Shown: one piece after another, positions 44,301 through 54,280 of the stretch
How positions within the stretch are numbered: position 1 is the first letter of the stretch
Layout: each line of letters begins with the position of its first letter
Assembly (NCBI GenBank): GCA_026936325.1
Contig: JAPTHN010000004.1
Coordinates: 13,214,439-13,278,438, forward strand
Reading direction: 5' to 3'
From: Platynereis dumerilii
Lineage: Eukaryota > Annelida > Polychaeta > Phyllodocida > Nereididae
Length of the DNA stretch: 64,000 nt
Position numbers and translations under genes: made by a program
The notes under the pieces: model-generated
Databases searched by the model: none
The model's input: only the letters and a program-made list of their open reading frames with translations
What the model was told of the DNA's origin: nothing

Positions 44301-47300
44301 AAACTGGAACACAATGCTGTGCTCAATCATGCACAGCCTCTTCAAAATCTTGCTTGCCCAAACCAAAGCAGGGGAGAGAGCTTTTTAGACTGCTGACCAA
44401 TTGGACATTTCTGAACACAGATCATTTTATTTCTAAAGGAAGTTCAAAGAAAGTCAAACCCTCAAGTGGAAATAGGCCTCATGACAGGATACACCCCCCA
44501 CCCTATGGGGTAACCAGGGGGAATTGGAGGGAAAGGAGGAGGTTATGCGGAGAAAGTGGGGGGAAGTGGGGTGCAAGATGGGGTAAGTTCGAGTAACCGG
44601 GGGCTAGTGGTAGGCAACATGGGGGAAGTGGGGGGTAAGCGGGGGAAGTGGGGGGTAAGCGGGGGCAAGTGGGGTGTTAGTGGGAGCAGGTAGGAGATAA
44701 GCAGGGACAAGTGGGTGATAAGCGGGGGCAAGCAGGGTTTATTGGGGGAAGAGGGGGGAAGCAGGGGGCAAAACAGGGGTAAAATGGGGGGGGGGGGGGT
44801 AGCCGATAGTACGGGAATAACAAAAGGGAGTGGGGGGGTGTATCCTGTCATGAGGCCTACAAAATTATTTGATATGGCTTTCGTTCATTCCCCATCAATA
44901 CTTCATCAAATATCAAAAACTCTATTAAGGCAACTGACAATGTAATTGCAATTAGAAAGAAGCACAAAAGCAATGAAAGCAAACACAAAAGTAGTGATGA
45001 AGTTTAAGTCGGTTTGGTTTAACATAAATTTAATGTAATGTGAAATGGTAGTTTAAAGTAGGTGAAGGTACGAAGTGATTTTGGGGTAACCCAAAGGTGC
45101 AACAGGGTAAAATAGTAGCTGATTCTTCCTTCTTGCTGGGGTTACCATACTTCATGTTGGGTCGTACTGTATGCAACAATGTTATGATTCATATGGGTGC
45201 CTTTGGCAGGAAAGTTTACATGTACATTATTAGAGAAAAAGTTAGACATTTTGAATCTTAAGATTTTCGTTGTTCATAATTTCAGTACATCATAACTGGC
45301 TTGGTGGGACTAAGGATGATGGCATCCAAGGAGTCAATGGAGTACTTGCAAGTGGTAAGTCGTTGAACAACTACAAAATTCAGGGTTCCTAGGATCCTTG
45401 AAAATTCAAAGAAGTCATCAAAAATGTTCCTGGATAGCTCTGGAAAGTCCTGGAAACAGAAAATATCAGGTGGTCCTGAAATCCTGATTATGACATATTT
45501 TACAAGATTTGAAAAAAACTATATATATTCAATGGACCCATTTCACTGAGTGGCCTAAATTTTGCCCCAAACAGCTTTTTTGCAATTCAATGATTCTTAA
45601 TTTGCTTTCTACACGCAGGAGGTGTATACAATTAAAATCTAGAAAAACAACTTTCAAAATTTTATCAAAGAAAATAAGGGATTATAGAACCTTAAAGTCA
45701 GATTAAAATGCACTAAAAATACTCTAGCTGGGAACACAAATGCCTGGACCAATAGAGGCAAGGGCAGGAAGCCTCTGCTCCAATAGTAATGCCTCTGCCT
45801 CCAAGTGGATTTTTCAGGAAGCTTCCACGAAAATCCACTATTAAAAACCATAATAAACATTGAAGTTATGGGCCCCTCTCTCAGTTTCGGATCCAGAAGT
45901 GATCCAATAGGAGGGGCCCTGATGTTATGCCTGGACATTCGAGGTTCCTCCTTGTACATATTTTGCTTCAAAATGGTCTACGAGCTAGGATATGGGCCCC
46001 CGTTATGAATCCCACTGTCCACCCAACAACTGTATCTATAGTAAAGGAGGCATGTGTTCCAACTTTTACATTTCTTGCAAAACGATAGTTTTCAAATTAG
46101 TTATATCACATAATCAAGGACTCACTCTCTGTTATCACACAGAAGTTTTTGCTTAATTTCATACTACATGTATAAATACTCTTACAGCGAAGCACTTTGA
46201 TATAGAATTAAAGTGGGCTGTGGCACTGTGAAATGGCAATTCGTGACTCATGATAGCCAATGAAGTGTCATCTTCTCTACTTTCAACATGGGAAACATAG
46301 AGGCTGTTTGATTAGTCATGATCAAGAGTAAGCCATTTGACTTCTCATAACACATTTTAGAGTGAAAATCAGATGCATAATCCTTCGGTTTTGCTGTCAC
46401 CAACAAGTGGGATAAGTCTCCTTCAATCAAATTTTAAAACACTGAAAGTATTGTGTTTGATCATGACAAATCATCAGCATGATGACACACGAAGTGCCAT
46501 TTTCACAGTGCCACAGTCCACTTTAATTCTGTATCAAAGTGTTTCGCTGTAATCATTACATATCATATCATGATGGTAAGAACCATCTATGTGCAATTGC
46601 AATGGATTTTGATACAGGTATTACAGTAGAGGAAAAACAAGTGCTGACAGAAAAGCTGTTGCTGGCCATCAATGACGTCACAACATGCCCTATCCATATA
46701 TATAGCATTGAAATAAGCTCTTAACTTGTCATTGAGAAACTTGTGACCTCTTTGATCCTCATTTGGTGACTCATTTTGATAGCATTGCAAGTATAGGCCA
46801 TGACCTCATAAATTGCTTATGACTCATACAGAATAACATGGAATGGACAGGGCTGTCACTTCACAAGGAACATTTCAGTCCCATCCTGTAAGCACTGGCT
46901 TTTGTCTACTGTAATACTAATAAGTTAAGAACGTCAGCTTGAAAATGCCGCTATTGCGATAATAGGGGCCCGCCAATGATTTTGCCCAGGGGCCCACTGT
47001 GGGGCCAGTCCGCCCCTGAATGGGAGGATTAATGATCCCCTGTCCCAGGGGTCCAGGGTACGCTCACTGCTGGTAGCAGCTCACAATTTTGCTGCATGTC
47101 ATAAATTTTCATACTTTGGAGACATTAAGTTTTGTTATAAATATTGAAACAACCTACATTTCAGAGCCATATCAGCACTGTCTTGAATTTCCTGGGTGCT
47201 GTTTTGTTTGCTCCTGGTATGTTGGCTGTGGGAATATTGCAATGGCACTTTGGTCACAGTGGTATCCGCTATGCTGAATATTCTATCTACCAGGTGAAAT

Positions 47301-50300
47301 ATTACTCCTTTATACATGCATAATATTATACTTATCACAGTGCATTCATTCACTGTAAAAGTTGAAATTTTGAGTCAGCTCAAATGATTGAGTGAGAAGG
47401 CCAAACAATTTGTTTGAGCTAACATATAGCTTGTTGTTTTTAAGATATGATAATCTATCTGTTGTCATAAATTAAAGCAACAAACAATGTCAGCTCAAAG
47501 GAAATCTGCAACCATTTCACCCAATCTTTCATGCTGACTCAAAATTTAAATTTTACCATGTACAATATGGCAAGGTCTCTAGAGGTGCTAGGACTTGGCT
47601 GTTTCTGCCTGTTAAAGATAAACTTGTAGTGATCACCAATATTTTGCTTTTTCTCAAATACATTAAACCTAGTCCTATCCCATAGAACAGTGCTTTGGTG
47701 TTATCTCATATATTAAATGTAAAAATCGAGATAATTGTACCCCCCTGTAAATGGTAACACATTTCTTTTTCCTTTCCTTAAAATAAACCGAACTCTTTGT
47801 AATGAAACAAACAATACAGGAGGAACATCATGCCACCTGGGACCACCTTTGAAATGTTGGATCATAGCTAGGACACCTTAAAAATTGATAATCAGTAAAA
47901 GGCAAAATTTTGAATGGTAACAGGACATTCAGATGTATAGTTCTGTAATTCAGTGAAATAGTGGATAAACAAGTCAATGTTTTAACAATTTGGGATAACT
48001 GAATGAGTGAAAGATTTCTGAATATGAATAATGGCCAGATAAGTGACAGGAAGCTAAGAAAACACCACCCAAAGGATGGTAACATGGACACAATTTCAAT
48101 AATCAGAGTTTAAAATTGTGCAGTGCGGTGGTAAGTGCGGTAAACCAACATTATCTTCGCCCTCTTTGGTCACCTAAGCCAGACCAATTACAATAAAGAT
48201 GAGATAATGTCATTGATAATAATAATACTTAGTTTATTATGTACCATGAATGGTAACAGGACATATCCAACTGGATTTCTCACTAAAACGAAATGGCAGG
48301 ACTAATAAATTGAAGGTAATACTAATTTTAAGTTTTGTTTTTTACTTACTTTCAAGTTTTTAAAGTCTGCACAAAAAAAGATGCAAAATAATGGTCTTGC
48401 TTGAAAATGGTAACGTGGACACGCAGGACATTTGCTGCTATTCCTGCTCAAATGATCTTTGTAAAAGCTAGTAATAGGTCTTATATTTTTGGATTATATT
48501 ATCCTAACATAGCGAATGCCAAAAAAGTATTAAAGTGGGCTGCTAATTTAAATGGAACTGTTTCGTAATAGGACAAAACAGCGCAGCGTGTAACCAAGAC
48601 ATGTCCTGTTACCTTTCAAATTTTCATGGACTTTAAAATAGCAAAATAACTTTGACTGCACATGTGTTGCAACTACAAACTAGTAAGGTAAATACAAATA
48701 AAACATGTCAGTAAAAGACACTTCACTTACACAATACGATTTATTTAGTGCAAACTATCAATGTCCTGTTACTATGATGCTATTAAATGTCTCAAAATAC
48801 AAAATAAATTAATGCTCTTGGCAATTAAAACTAAAAGGCTAAATAAATCTGTAAGTATACTGATCAGACAGTTCATTTCTAAATAATTTCACCGCCTCGT
48901 CATAGGTCCAAAAGGACTAAACTGCATTTATGCATTTGAGACATGTCCTAGTTACCATTTGATCTTTTTTCAACTTTGGACAATACGGAAAAATTCCTTT
49001 ACCCAAATCACTACAAATAACAACTAAATAAATGCTGGTCAGGGAAATTTTTTGAATACAATTGCTAGTGGTTGTAAGGATTCTTATCCAATCAGTATAA
49101 AACATATCATGCCCTCAATTGCACAAATGGGTCCAAAAAAGTGGTCAGGCATCTTAATTGGATAACAATCACCAAGGTTTACTCCTTTCTATATACTCCC
49201 ATTTTTTTAATTAGGATTATTTACCCTCAATTATATAGATGGGTCCAAAAAAGCGGTCAGACATCTTAATTGTATAACAATCACCAAGGTTTACTCATTT
49301 CTATATACCCCCCATTTTCATAATTAGGATTATTTACCCTCAATTATATAGATGGGTCCAAAAAAGTGGTCAGACATCTCAATTGGATAACAATCACCAA
49401 GGTTTACTCATTTCTATATACCCCCCATTTTCATAATTAGGATTATTTACCCTCAATTATATAGATGGGTCCAAAAAGGTGGTCAGGCATCTCAATTGTA
49501 TAACAATCATCAAGGTTTACTCATTTCTATATACTCCCATTTTCATAATTAGGATTATTTACCCTCAATTATATAGATGGGTCCAAAAAGGTGGTCAGGC
49601 ATCTCAATTGGATAAAACTCACCAAGGTTTACTCATTTCTATATACTCCCATTTTCATAATTAGGATTATTTACCCTCAATTATATAGATGGGTCCAAAA
49701 AGGTGGTCAGGCATCTCAATTGGATAATAAACACCAAGGTTTACTCATTTCTATATACTCCCATTTTCATAATTAGGATTATTTACCCTCAATTATATAG
49801 ATGGGTCCAAAAAGGTGGTCAGGCATCTCAATTGGATAACAATCACCAAGGTTTACTCATTTCTATATACTCCCATTTTCATAATTAGGATTATTTACCC
49901 TCAATTATATAGATGGGTCCAAAAAGGTGGTCAGGCATCTCAATTGGATAAAACTCACCAAGGTTTACTCATTTCTATATACTCCCATTTTCATAATTAG
50001 GATTATTTACCCTCAATTATATAGATGGGTCCAAAAAGGTGGTCAGGCATCTCAATTGGATAATAAACACCAAGGTTTACTCATTTCTATATACTCCCAT
50101 TTTCATAATTAGGATTATTTACCCTCAATTATATAGATGGGTCCAAAAAGGTGGTCAGACATCTCAATTGGATAACAATCACCAAGGTTTACTCATTTCT
50201 ATATACCCCCCATTTTCATAATTAGGATTATTTACCCTCAATTATATAGATGGGTCCAAAAAGGTGGTCAGGCATCTCAATTGTATAACAATCACCAAGG

Positions 50301-51413
50301 TTTACTCATTTCTATATACCCCCCATTTTCATAATTAGGATTATTTACCCTCAATTATACAGATGGGTCCAAAAAAGCGGTCAGGCATCTTAATTGGATA
50401 AAACTCACCAAGGTTTACTCATTTCTATATACCCCCCATTTTCATAATTAGGATTATTTACCCTCAATTATACAGATGGGTCCAAAAAAGCGGTCAGGCA
50501 TCTTAATTGGATAAAAATCACCAAGGTTTACTCATTTCTATATACCCCCCATTTTCATAATTAGGATTATTTACCCTCAATTATATAGATGGGTCCAAAA
50601 AGGTGGTCAGGCATCTCAATTGTATAACAATCACCAAGGTTTACTCATTTCTATATACCCCCCATTTTCATAATTAGGATTATTTACCCTCAATTATACA
50701 GATGGGTCCAAAAAAGCGGTCAGGCATCTCAATTGGATAACAATCACCAAGGTTTACTCATTTTGACATACCCCCTATTTCCATAACTAGGTTCATGGCT
50801 TCCGGAAGGTTGTTGGGCAGATTACAGTGGGATTTGCTGGAGCATGCCTCCTGGTCTCCCTTGTACTTTGCACAGTTGGATGTTGCTGCCCAGTTTCCTC
50901 TCATCTTCAAGACAGCTTCTACAAGGTGGGTCAAGATTGAGATCTGCAGTGTAAAAAGATGAGAGAGGAAAACAAAAAACACAAATTGTGTAAGAAAGAA
51001 GCTCAAAAATATAAAACGGTGACAATTTGATCGACCTTTAAATAAAAATCAAACTATTTTATTGTTAGTAAGATTTGAGCACAGTAACTTACAGCACTGG
51101 CTGTCTGGATTAATCCCAACCCTCTGATTCACTATCTTATAATCAATTCTTCATTCTTCAGTTCCAGAGACTCTCAGAATCGTCATGGACACTTGCTGAA
51201 GAAAAACCGCGTGATGAGGTTTGGTTACCCAAATCAAAAACTGATCATTTTATTTTGAGTCAGATTCAAGAAACTGGCAATACCAACTGGAGTTATCCTC
51301 TGAACTGCCATTAATCCTTTATTGTTCAATTCCAGGGAATCTCCAAATCGACTGAGACACTTGCTGAAGAAAAACAGTGTGACGAGGATAAGAACGAGAT
51401 TACGACTGCTTAA
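41263..51413 (+). CDS. MS4A/CD20-like four-span membrane protein gene (spliced)
   Basis: At least seven exons join in phase: 41,263-41,366, 42,817-43,021, 43,386-43,982, 45,286-45,354, 47,165-47,293, 50,791-50,925 and 51,336-51,413, with 51,162-51,218 as an extra C-terminal exon. All have AG/GT borders. Translation shows four hydrophobic spans: FQIFLGFCGIVIALVGLTAAF, WTGIM joined to YIITGLVGL, VLNFLGAVLFAPGMLAVGIL and ITVGFAGACLLVSLVLCTVG. The VPAWTGIMYIITG segment resembles the PFWGxxxFIISG of MS4A proteins (family knowledge). The inter-TM1-TM2 segment is unusually large because of the 199-codon third exon. The first exon and start codon were not found. MS4A proteins are plasma-membrane receptor or channel-associated tetraspans; the role here is unknown. 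Confidence 0.8.
41952..42595. repeat. 18-bp minisatellite in the intron between exons a and b
   Basis: Roughly 36 copies of CCTCATCCTTCAGTTCTTAC-like units (period about 18), with a CCTCCTTCTTCTGTTCTTAC variant block from about 42,360 to 42,520. The array is strongly pyrimidine-biased on the sense strand, and each unit has CAG after a pyrimidine tract, resembling a splice acceptor. Long open frames here follow from the period being a multiple of three. Confidence 0.9.
42817..43021 (+). CDS. MS4A-like gene, exon b (TM1)
   Basis: It follows TTGGTTCCAG and precedes GTTAGG. It encodes a lysine/threonine-rich stretch, then RRHWGVTFVRGMSAFQIFLG and the hydrophobic FCGIVIALVGLTAAF (TM1), ending MDAMDDLK in phase 0. 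The basic residues before the span suggest a cytoplasmic N-terminus. Confidence 0.8.
43386..43982 (+). CDS. MS4A-like gene, exon c (199-codon TM1-TM2 segment)
   Basis: TTTCTTTTGGCAG precedes it and GTAAGT follows; it is in phase 0 at both ends. It encodes YRMKEFYGGMLD with a second MKEFYERLFKN motif, an Asn/Gln-rich stretch, a Pro/Gly/Ser-rich low-complexity part (RPGLYMPGSQPGSQLPGG) and ends LCVPAWTGIM, the start of TM2. A CQTHLCYH pair of cysteines lies near the end. MS4A proteins usually have only a short loop here, so this exon is the odd part of the gene. Confidence 0.82.
44034..44190. mobile_element. Foldback MITE, CACTCTAAAAAA family (copy 1)
   Basis: GCTCTAAAAAATTTCGGGAT at the left and TTGTCCTGAATTTTTTTTGAGTG at the right are inverted, with AAACTG/CAGTTT inside. 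The family matches the better preserved element at 62,447. It lies about 50 bp after the exon c donor. Confidence 0.65.
44475..44857. mobile_element. G-rich TIR element with TA target duplication, 383 bp
   Basis: The ends GGCCTCATGACAGGATACAC and its complement GTGTATCCTGTCATGAGGCC are perfect inverted repeats (about 25 bp), flanked by TA at 44,473 and 44,858. The interior is a G-rich irregular repeat (GGGGGAAGTGGGGGGTAAGC type). With TA duplication it looks like a Tc1/mariner-type non-autonomous element, with low confidence. It lies in the intron between exons c and d with the G-rich strand on the coding side. Confidence 0.8.
45286..45354 (+). CDS. MS4A-like gene, exon d (TM2)
   Basis: The 69-bp phase-0 exon lies between TTTCAG and GTAAGT. 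It encodes YIITGLVGLRMMASKESMEY then LQV, completing TM2 after WTGIM of the previous exon. Confidence 0.78.
46185..46549. mobile_element. Tc1/mariner-like MITE with TA duplication, 365 bp
   Basis: CAGCGAAGCACTTTGATATAG at the left and CTGTATCAAAGTGTTTCGCTG at the right are inverted, and the homology continues for about 60 bp (AATTAAAGTGGRCTGTGGCACTGTGAA). TA flanks both sides (46,183 and 46,550). Related interior sequence is found at about 56,840-57,190. It sits in the intron between exons d and e. Confidence 0.88.
47165..47293 (+). CDS. MS4A-like gene, exon e (TM3)
   Basis: The 129-bp phase-0 exon follows CATTTCAG and precedes GTGAAA. It encodes SHISTVLNFLGAVLFAPGML then AVGILQWHFGHSGIRYAEYS and IYQ; TM3 is central and a polar loop follows. 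Confidence 0.8.
47740..48958. mobile_element. Probable 1.2-kb element with recurrent GGTAACAGGACAT words
   Basis: AAATGGTAAC at about 47,740 is inverted as GTTACCATTT at about 48,958. GGTAACAGGACAT or its complement occurs between them near 47,919, 48,251, 48,599 and 48,763, with variants near 48,079, 48,410 and 48,941. Subterminal words of this kind suggest a DNA element with transposase-binding repeats. There is no coding frame and the ends are uncertain. Confidence 0.5.
49107..50785. repeat. 112-bp intronic satellite, about 15 copies, before exon f
   Basis: The unit runs CCCTCAATTATATAGATGGG ... CCATTTTCATAATTAGGATTA. Starts of the same word fall every 112 bp (for example 49,479, 49,591, 49,703, 49,815, 49,927, 50,039). 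Units from 49,591 show a three-unit order marked by AAACTC, AATAAAC and AACAATC, repeated at 49,927, so a 336-bp higher-order block was copied. The last unit ends CCCCCTATTTCCATAACTAG, which is the exon f splice acceptor. Confidence 0.93.
50791..50925 (+). CDS. MS4A-like gene, exon f (TM4)
   Basis: The 135-bp phase-0 exon follows CCATAACTAG and precedes GTGGGT. It encodes VHGFRKVVGQITVGFAGACL then LVSLVLCTVGCCCPVSSHLQ and DSFYK; TM4 ends in a CCC cluster that could be palmitoylated (inference). Its splice acceptor is the last, diverged member of the 112-bp intronic satellite. Confidence 0.82.
51162..51218 (+). CDS. MS4A-like gene, exon g (possible alternative C-terminal exon)
   Basis: The 57-bp phase-0 exon follows TTCTTCAG; the donor GTTTGG is weak. 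It encodes FQRLSESSWTLAEEKPRDE. It closely resembles the start of the next exon (GISKSTETLAEEKQCDE), so one is a tandem duplicate of the other and the two may be used alternatively or together. Confidence 0.55.
51336..51413 (+). CDS. MS4A-like gene, terminal exon
   Basis: It follows TTCAATTCCAG, starts in phase 0 and ends with TAA at 51,411. It encodes GISKSTETLAEEKQCDEDKN then EITTA, an acidic cytoplasmic tail. No clear poly(A) signal was fixed downstream. Confidence 0.7.
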   Translation, partial: GISKSTETLAEEKQCDEDKNEITTA

Positions 51414-52688
51414 GTTCTCTATGAATCACTGTCTTGAAGTATATATTTTGCAAAGTTCAAAGTCAAAAGTCAAAGTCAAAGCCTTTTAAGCAGTAACAGA
51501 TCACCCATTGTATATTTGAGGCTACTTCAATTGATATACATTATTATTGTGAGTATAATTATCTAACCAAACTTGCACCTAGGCATTATCATATGTGCAA
51601 GAGAGATATATCTTTAAGGTCGACCAGATGATGGGCTACTTGGCTGATTGGGCCATTATATGGATTTTTGGTGAAAGAAAAAGTTAGCTCACCACTTGAC
51701 AAAGGAAATGCAGCCCCAAGCCTAAATAGATTACTTGTCCTAATCAATAGTTGTATATTCAAAGGCAAGTTCCCACAAAGGTCACATTTATCAGAACTTC
51801 TCTTATTAGTTGAGGAAGTGGCCTATTTTCTGTACAGATGAAGTTAGCAGACTTAGCCTGGGGCATAACCTTTGAGTGTACTGTGAAAAGTGAAGAAAAT
51901 ACTTTTTTAGGCTAGGACCTGTTCAGGAAAAAAAGTTTGTTGAGGAAGTGGCGAGAGTGCAAGTTGGTCTGGTTTGACATTATTTGGCATAGCGTAAATG
52001 TTAGGTATAAATGATATTTTTGAAGTCTGCAGACCCCTTAAGGTGACTCAAGCGTGGTACACTGCACATACTTCTGAGCAGCCTGGTTGCCTAGCAACAT
52101 AGCGTCACGACTGCTGCAGGCACTGAAACAGTTGTTACGCTACCATTTTCTGTTCTCTTTTTCTTAACAGCATGGCAGCCAGTAATTTGCTATTTAAATG
52201 AGATCTAATGCAGTAATATCTATTCTATGCTAGTTTAAAGTTTCAGCTTCTTAGCTTTATCCAAATAATTTTCTCAGTTAATTTCAGTCCACTGTGTCAA
52301 AAATTGTCTTTATTTATGTAAATTGACATTGGCACAGTCATGGTACTGCAGTAAAAAAATAACTCGGTTAAATTTTTTAATTTTTTCGCCATTTGTTTGA
52401 CAATAACTTGTATATGATATATGCAAATTTTAAAAAAAATCTGTATGATCATTTCCCTAAAATTTGATTAGTGCCAAAATTGATGCATGCAAAATCAGCA
52501 ATTAATTAGTGTGTTGGTGCCCTTTGAGCTCTTAAAGAAAAAAGTATTTTAACCTTTTTCTTCAAATTTATGGCAAATGTATTTGTGTAAATCCTTGGGA
52601 GACATTTCTGATGTTCTTGTGTGACAAATGCATGTAATGCTTTAATCTGTGGTACATAACCAAAAACTCAATTTATGACTTCTAAGCA
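51414..52688. other. Region downstream of the MS4A-like gene
   Basis: It probably includes the 3' UTR. No further gene or clear repeat is supported. Confidence 0.5.
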
Positions 52689-54280
52689 GTCATCAACATA
52701 GGCGTACGGCGCGCGCGATTTTTGGGGGGGGGCGAGCGAAATTTGCCCAAATTTCAAGATCTAGATTTAATTCCATTTCCAATGAAATTGCGTGGAAATC
52801 ACTAATTTTCAGTAATATTTATTTAATCATCTGCCCAAATTTTTTAGCCTTTTTGTAGTCTGTTCTCTTGTGCAGCTAAACTGGCTCCCGTGAAAATGTC
52901 ATGTTAAAATTTGCAATCCTGGTGTTTCTAGATCAGAATTTTGTGTAGAATTCAAAAATCAATGATTGCATTTTTTCTGATCACATTTTCCCACTCAAAT
53001 TCAAGATGGCAGACAAGATGGCCGCTGATGCTGTAAACAGTCATATTTTTCAGCAAATCTGTGCTTATTTGCAATCTATAGATTGATTTTGTGTATTGTC
53101 CCTGGCTTTATGTTAAGAAATGAAGAAACCACCTAAATTTATAGAAAGCAATGATAATTTGAATGCCAAAAAGAATAATCATGTCAATAAATACAGTACA
53201 AAGGCAATCAAAAAAGTGTCCAAATAGAAATATACTTTATCATTGGCGAAAGCTGTCATCATGAACCATTCAACTATAATCTGAAGTTTACTGCATAATA
53301 CATTGTCATATAGTCCTACATATTTTAGAAATGGTCTATAAAACAGAACAAATAATAATTAAATTATCCAAACAATCTTCTATTATATGATTACATGACA
53401 TAATTATTATGTACAAAAATGACAACTGAATCATCAAGTCACTAAAGCTATCCGCGTACAGTGCAGGACTTCTCATAAGGAAATACCACAACAATAATTG
53501 TCAGAATTGATGTGATAAACCAATTTCTTAAAAAGTATCATCTTCATCAGATGAAGTGTCATCATGAGATACAGTGTCAGTGTTGGTGCATACATGTACC
53601 TCTTCATCGGCACAGAGACAGAGGTCAGTACACGCAAGATCATTCTGGCGGCATGAACACCAATTTGCGCAATTGTTCTTTTTGCATCCACATTTAACCA
53701 ACTGAAGAACAGCATCAGAGGTAGGAGGAAGCAAAGTTGTAACAGGAAGGCATCTTCCATTTTCAAATGTCCAGCCAAATTCATAGGGATCCAATATGGC
53801 TGGTTTTGGCACAATGTCATTTTGCCAAACTATTGCTTGTTACCGGGCTCTGAGAACAGCTTGTTGAAGAGCTCTTTTGTTGGTGGTAGTTTTTGCCCTT
53901 GGGATTGGATTTTCTTGAAGCACTGCCAGCGTGTCTTTGCAACATCTTTTATTTTTGTTTGTGGATCATACAATTGGCAAACATAGTTTTCAAGTCATGC
54001 TTGGATGGATTCGTCAGGTTCGTCGTGTTGACCAGGAACCTGGAAAGCTTGTACCACATCGTCAGCCTCACAGAAGACCTTCTAACATGTAAATTAGTCC
54101 TTTGTTGCAAAGTATCCAGTTATGACTGCACCAGAGAAAGCAAGAAAACCTGGTGGTGCTGCAGCCTTTTCTTCCCCAAGTGTTTCATGGATCCGGTTCA
54201 CTTAAATAGGTCTCCGTTTTGCTCCAGTACCCGTTATGAAGTTTTTTCTTTGCCAAGCCGCGGAATGTGTCTTACTGCTA

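Noticed and set aside
49479-50221. Series of 60-61 codon plus-strand frames
   Set aside because: They are copies of the 112-bp satellite unit; the period is not a multiple of three and each frame ends within two units.
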